A model generated the notes under the pieces. That model was not told the origin of the DNA. It was given only the letters and a program-made list of their open reading frames with translations, and searched no databases. From Halobacteriales archaeon (lineage in GTDB: Archaea > Halobacteriota > Halobacteria > Halorutilales > JAHENH01), in assembly GCA_018609935.1 (NCBI GenBank), contig JAHENH010000171.1, forward strand, positions 1-48,346: a stretch of 48,346 nt of DNA, in the 5' to 3' direction. Shown one piece after another: positions 43,414 to 48,346 of the stretch. The stretch's first letter is position 1. Each line of letters opens with the position of its first letter. The position numbers were made by a program, and so were the translations under genes.

Positions 43414-43590
43414 TCACTTCTTTTTTACGCCTATAGAGGTTTTGTCTTTTGTTAGGTCTTTTCTGGTCCAAGTTATTTGGTATTTTTCCCCATTTATTTT
43501 GATTTCATCTTTGCTAGATAGAAAGGTAAGAAAATCTTTTCTATCCAGTGTTTGGATTAACTCACCATCTTCATCAAAGACCTTTATCAT
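43414..43590 (-). CDS. Small hypothetical protein, 58 residues
   Basis: On the minus strand an ATG at 43590 opens a 58-codon frame. It begins MIKVFDEDGELIQTLDRKD and continues FLTFLSSKDEIKINGEKY, then QITWTRKDLTKDKTS, ending with basic residues before a TGA at 43414-43416. It looks like a small all-beta protein with alternating hydrophobic residues. No family is recognised. Its composition matches neighbouring genes and it is the best-supported frame in the region. Confidence 0.66.
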   Translation of the reverse strand: MIKVFDEDGELIQTLDRKDFLTFLSSKDEIKINGEKYQITWTRKDLTKDKTSIGVKKK

Positions 43591-43738
43591 ATTAATATAT
43601 ATTTACGATAATTTTAAAAATCTATCGTATATAGATGATTATATAAAATAATAATAAGTTATTTATTGTTATATTTAAAATCTATAAAAAAATAGATGAT
43701 AAAATATATTAAATAGTAGGGATCTATAATTTTTAAAT

Positions 43739-44638
43739 TTATTTTTTATTTTTTCTTTTTATTTCGTGTCTTCCGAACCCATATCTTAACCAGTTTGCAA
43801 GTCGTCTTGAGAATCTTTCTTTTCTGCTGTTAAATCTTTCTGCTAGAGCATTATAGATAAGAGGTACTGGTATTTCCTGTTTTAATGCTTCTTGTACAGT
43901 CCATGTTCCTGTGGATCCGCCTTCTATAAAATCTGCTACATCTCCTAGGTTATTTCCTTCATCTTTGAAAGCTTCTCTACATAGCTCCAAAAGCCATGAC
44001 CTAATTACAGCTCCGTTATTCCATGTCTCTGCAACGTCTTCTAGGTCTAAATCATATCTTCCATTTGCTAATAACTCAAATCCTTCTCCATATGATTGCA
44101 TTAATGCATATTCAATTCCGTTATGAACCATCTTTACATAGTGTCCCGCACCAGAAGGTCCAAAATGATTATGTCCGTTGGGTCCTGTTGCTATTGCATC
44201 GAAAATAGGCTCCATTTCCTCATACGCCTCTTTGGGCCCTCCAACCATAAGAGAAAAACCTAGGTCTGCACCTGCTGGACCACCACTAGTACCACAATCT
44301 AGATATGCTTGTTCAATAAGATTGCTACGCCTTATAGAATCCTGAAAGTTTGAATTACCCCCATCAACAATTATGTCATCACTATCTAGTAATGGTCTAA
44401 GCTCTTCTAAAACAGAATCTACAGGATCTCCAGGTGGAACCATAAGCCATATTTTTTTCTTCTTTTCCAATTTATCAACTAGGTTTGAAATAGATTTTGA
44501 AGCTATTGCTCCTTTTTCTTCTGTTTTTCTTACCGCTTTCTCATCAACATCAAATGTAACAACTTTGTTGTTTTCTGATAAAACCCTATCAACTATTATT
44601 TTCCCCATTCTTCCTAGACCTATAACACCTAAATCCAT
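43739..44638 (-). CDS. gnd: 6-phosphogluconate dehydrogenase, decarboxylating (short type)
   Basis: The 299-residue protein has MDLGVIGLGRMGKIIVDRV (Rossmann NAD(P) site), VDGGNSNFQDS, CGTSGGPAGADLGFSLMVGG, and GAGHYVKMVHNGIEYALMQ with the catalytic Lys and His-Asn. The C-terminal substrate-binding helix ends with FIEGGSTGTWTVQEAL. It oxidises and decarboxylates 6-phosphogluconate to ribulose-5-phosphate. The short form (about 300 residues, versus 470 in Escherichia coli) is the one of haloarchaea and some bacteria. It supplies NAD(P)H and pentoses. Gene is divergent from the macrodomain gene. Confidence 0.93.
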   Translation of the reverse strand: MDLGVIGLGRMGKIIVDRVLSENNKVVTFDVDEKAVRKTEEKGAIASKSISNLVDKLEKKKKIWLMVPPGDPVDSVLEELRPLLDSDDIIVDGGNSNFQDSIRRSNLIEQAYLDCGTSGGPAGADLGFSLMVGGPKEAYEEMEPIFDAIATGPNGHNHFGPSGAGHYVKMVHNGIEYALMQSYGEGFELLANGRYDLDLEDVAETWNNGAVIRSWLLELCREAFKDEGNNLGDVADFIEGGSTGTWTVQEALKQEIPVPLIYNALAERFNSRKERFSRRLANWLRYGFGRHEIKRKNKK

Positions 44639-44750
44639 GATAATAACCTATATATCTTATATCCACTTATCACGTATGAAATATAGCAGCTCTTTCTTTA
44701 TAGTTATTTTAAAATTCGAAGAATTCTAAAAAGTATTTAAAGTTAAAATA

Positions 44751-45254
44751 ATGGAGGTTAAAGCTATTCAAGGTGATATTGCTGAACAAAGAGCGGATGT
44801 TTTGGTTAATGCTGCAGGAACTAGTCTAAAAATGGGCTCAGGTGTCGCGGGGTCACTAAAGAAAAAAGCTGGTAAGGAGATAAATCAAGAAGCAGTTTCC
44901 AAAGGCCCTATAGATCTAGGAGAAGTAGAAGTTACAGATGCTTATAACCTAGATGCAAAATGTGTTATACATGCTGCAGCAATGCCACATTATGGAGATG
45001 GAAAAGCAACCAGGGAAAGCATTAAAAAAGCAACATATAATTCACTTAAGAAAGCAGATGAACTCGGATATAAATCCATAGTTATGCCTATGTTAGGATG
45101 TGGTATAGCAGGATTTGATCTAGAAAAAGGAGCTGAAATAATAATCAATGAAATAAAAAATTATACACCAAAAAATCTATCCATCATAAAATTAATAGGA
45201 TATACACAAAATGAATATAATATCATCAAGAAAAAAGCAGAAAAAATAAAGTAA
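44751..45254 (+). CDS. Macrodomain protein (ADP-ribose binding or hydrolase)
   Basis: The 167-residue single macrodomain has VKAIQGDIAEQRADVLVNAAGTSLKMGSGVAGSLKKKAG (the NAA...GGGVAxAi-type loop), DAYNLDAKCVIHAA, and VMPMLGCGIAGFDLEKGAEII (diphosphate loop). It probably removes ADP-ribose from proteins or nucleic acids, or hydrolyses O-acetyl-ADP-ribose. No partner ADP-ribosyltransferase is adjacent, so it is unlikely to be the antitoxin of a DarT pair here. The start directly follows a short AT-rich leader. No Shine-Dalgarno is seen. Confidence 0.93.
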   Translation: MEVKAIQGDIAEQRADVLVNAAGTSLKMGSGVAGSLKKKAGKEINQEAVSKGPIDLGEVEVTDAYNLDAKCVIHAAAMPHYGDGKATRESIKKATYNSLKKADELGYKSIVMPMLGCGIAGFDLEKGAEIIINEIKNYTPKNLSIIKLIGYTQNEYNIIKKKAEKIK

Positions 45255-45391
45255 CTTAAAATAAAATAGATTTATATTTATCGATATAATATACTACAAA
45301 ATTTTATTTTTATGTCGAAATACTTTTTGATGTATATATTTTATTTTTTTTATTCAATACTTAATTTATTATTATTGTTTCCTTTTTCATC

Positions 45392-45625
45392 CTATTCAAG
45401 TTCAAATTCGATGCTTAGTTCACCTGAATCGTCTTTAGGCCCTTCTCTTTCTGCTTTTACTTCGAAAACAAGATTTGAAGGCGGATCCATAGTTATTGAT
45501 TGACTATTAGACTTCAAGGCTATACTTTCTTCAGTTTCTAGATTTTCTGCAACTTTTTTAAGATATGATGCAACTTCTTCTCTAGTTTGTATACTTTCAG
45601 ATTCAAAGAGAGTTTCTTCAGCCAT
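45392..45625 (-). CDS. Amphi-Trp domain protein
   Basis: The 77-residue protein has ETLFESESIQTREEVASYLKKVAENLETEESIALKSNSQSITMDPP followed by FEVKAEREGPKDDSGELSIEFELE. That matches the amphi-Trp domain (fE.e...r.e.A..Lr.lA..l..g......g..sv.l.p......eve.Er......el.iel.W), a family named for an aromatic end. Here it ends at ELE with no final Trp. These are small and common in haloarchaea. Function unknown. It lies 138 bases from the convergent macrodomain gene end. Confidence 0.83.
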   Translation of the reverse strand: MAEETLFESESIQTREEVASYLKKVAENLETEESIALKSNSQSITMDPPSNLVFEVKAEREGPKDDSGELSIEFELE

Positions 45626-45853
45626 AAATAATAATCCATTATATGATTATAAACTGTACTATAAGATTATAATAGAGTAATAGATATCTATCGTGACGTT
45701 CTTTCTGTTGTGAATGTTGGGGTTTCTAGTAGAGTTACTGTTTCTACGGGTATTGGAAGCCATGGTGGGTTTCATGCCACTCTCCATACAAATCCACAAA
45801 AAATAATAAAACTATATAATTTTAGTTAACTTGAAAAAATTATAAGTATTTAT

Positions 45854-46432
45854 TTAGCTTTTATCTATTATGTTTTCTATTTCTTCTTGTATTTTTTTAT
45901 GTTCTTTATCGGATAGATTTCTATATATCTTAAAATATTTTGTAAGTTGTTCTAAATAAATTTTTGTTTCTTCTTCACCCAAAATTCCGAGTTGGTTTAA
46001 AAATATGTGTAGATGTCGTGTTCCATGTTGGCCTATATCTTTACCTGTATCTTCGTTATATTTTATAGCTGTTATAGTTAAAGCAAGTTCTGCAGATATC
46101 TCCTTTCCCAATATAAGAGCTTTTTTGTCTTTTTTTGTTTCTCCCCAACCTGCTCTCCATGGATCATCGATAAAAGTATAACTATCTAAAAAATTCGAGC
46201 CAGCTATCTTTTCTTTTATATATTTTTTTATTTCTTCTTTATTTTCATCGTCTACACGAATGTCAATTTGGAGATCAGGGTTAAATGAATAACAAAAACC
46301 ATTTATTTTATCATCTATTTCTTTTTTAACAGGTAATAAAAAATCAAAAATAGATTCCCTTCTTTGATCTTTATTATTTTCTAATTTGATATTAAATCTA
46401 ACACTTTCATCTATTAAATCTATTTTCACCAT
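45854..46432 (-). CDS. Hypothetical protein, 192 residues
   Basis: Its N-terminal half is alpha/beta (VRFNIKLENNKDQRRESIFDFL; FNPDLQIDIRVDD) and the C-terminal half is helical (ISAELALTITAIKYNEDTGKDIGQHGTRHLHIFLNQLGI). The HGTRHLHIFLNQLG segment is distinctive, with three His. I recognise no family with confidence; a distant similarity to peptide-maturation C-terminal domains of the lantibiotic dehydratase type was considered but not supported. It is monocistronic. Confidence 0.6.
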   Translation of the reverse strand: MVKIDLIDESVRFNIKLENNKDQRRESIFDFLLPVKKEIDDKINGFCYSFNPDLQIDIRVDDENKEEIKKYIKEKIAGSNFLDSYTFIDDPWRAGWGETKKDKKALILGKEISAELALTITAIKYNEDTGKDIGQHGTRHLHIFLNQLGILGEEETKIYLEQLTKYFKIYRNLSDKEHKKIQEEIENIIDKS

Positions 46433-46767
46433 AATATAACCTAATGTACTAGGTTTAGTTATTTTTATCCCGAATATTTTGCCATAATAAAATATTTTAA
46501 GATAAAAAACTACTAGGATTAGTTTTATTTCCTGGAGAGGTATACGAAAATGGTATCAGAGGACTAAACTAGTACGTTTAATAATATATATTGTCAATAG
46601 TAAATATCTTGATTTCATCTTCTCTAAATATCAATTCAAATTCTGGAATATGTTGGATTCATATTGCTACTAGTATAGCAAAGACAGTCTGTAATAGACG
46701 ACGAAGATAACGTCTAAGTTACTTAAATCTATTGTTTAACTTATAGAGAATGTAGACTATATAGGAT
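46433..46767. other. Intergenic region preceding katG's 3' end
   Basis: The spacer carries the promoter of the 192-residue gene and the terminator of katG. No ORF above about 20 codons was found. Its composition is AT-rich like the rest; the change to a GC-richer composition begins inside katG, around 46770. Confidence 0.45.

Positions 46768-48346
<1,579 letters not shown>

Noticed and set aside
44023..44208. Plus-strand frames over gnd
   Set aside because: Antisense shadows of a gene with intact catalytic motifs.
44751..45254. DarG-like antitoxin in a DarT-DarG pair
   Set aside because: No ADP-ribosyltransferase-like gene is adjacent; neighbours are 6-phosphogluconate dehydrogenase and an amphi-Trp protein.
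45312..45503. 63-codon plus-strand frame with hydrophobic start
   Set aside because: Overlaps and is antisense to the amphi-Trp protein; its Phe/Leu-rich text is T-rich intergenic DNA followed by an antisense shadow.

Overview
The window looks like chromosomal DNA of a euryarchaeon related to the halophilic archaea (Halobacteria and neighbouring lineages), but with an unusually AT-rich genome. Seen in the sequence: an archaeal information-processing set (aIF5B, TiaS, Hel308 with the KEOPS subunit Cgi121, FEN1, family B DNA polymerase, SMC with ScpA), archaeal SepF, and TATA-like boxes close to start codons with few Shine-Dalgarno sequences. Several proteins are, from memory, of types best known from haloarchaea: an amphi-Trp protein, a 52-residue zinc protein beginning MPHTLEVKC, a 148-residue conserved protein, a SerB, a YkgJ-type cysteine-cluster protein, and a PolB intein ending in Gln. 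The proteins are rich in Lys, Ile and Asn rather than extremely acidic. The exact lineage is inference; a low-GC relative of Halobacteria fits best. No rRNA, tRNA or CRISPR array was recognised.

Layout. 1-2450: the 5' end of uvrB, a glutathionyl-hydroquinone reductase, and a corrinoid-binding BtuF-like gene with a frameshift near its 3' end. 2451-3780: a gene graveyard with a GC-richer foldable segment and a tnpB transposon fossil. 3781-8284: a HAD-like protein, an FKBP-type prolyl isomerase, SepF and several small or zinc-ribbon proteins. 8285-13844: homocitrate/isopropylmalate synthase family enzyme, cgi121-hel308 operon, a tiny zinc protein, tiaS. 14171-19969: smc, scpA and fen1. 20089-24942: aldehyde dehydrogenase, infB, a PPOX/F420-type flavoprotein, a membrane metalloprotease and a tiny ORF. 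25036-28980: DNA polymerase B carrying a 400-residue intein whose homing endonuclease active sites are eroded. 29104-34000: a transporter, a ferritin-like/DtxR-like pair, PurU, and a UspA/PemK-like pair. 34199-36898: a compact pabB-pabA-pabC operon. 36969-46432: SerB, a phosphoesterase, 6-phosphogluconate dehydrogenase, a macrodomain protein and many small conserved or unknown proteins. 46768-48346: the 3' part of katG, with visibly higher GC than everything else.

How the genes fit together. Chromosome maintenance dominates: UvrB, Hel308, FEN1, PolB, SMC and ScpA are all here, and both Hel308 and FEN1 end in PCNA-binding-like motifs. PabABC and PurU point to folate-type one-carbon metabolism. 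KatG, the quinone reductase, 6-phosphogluconate dehydrogenase and the ferritin-like/DtxR-like pair suggest exposure to oxygen and control of metals. The most unusual items are the tnpB fossil with its nearby structured segment, the decayed-endonuclease PolB intein, the BtuF frameshift at an A7 tract, the DtxR-like regulator that seems to have lost metal ligands, and the foreign-looking katG.
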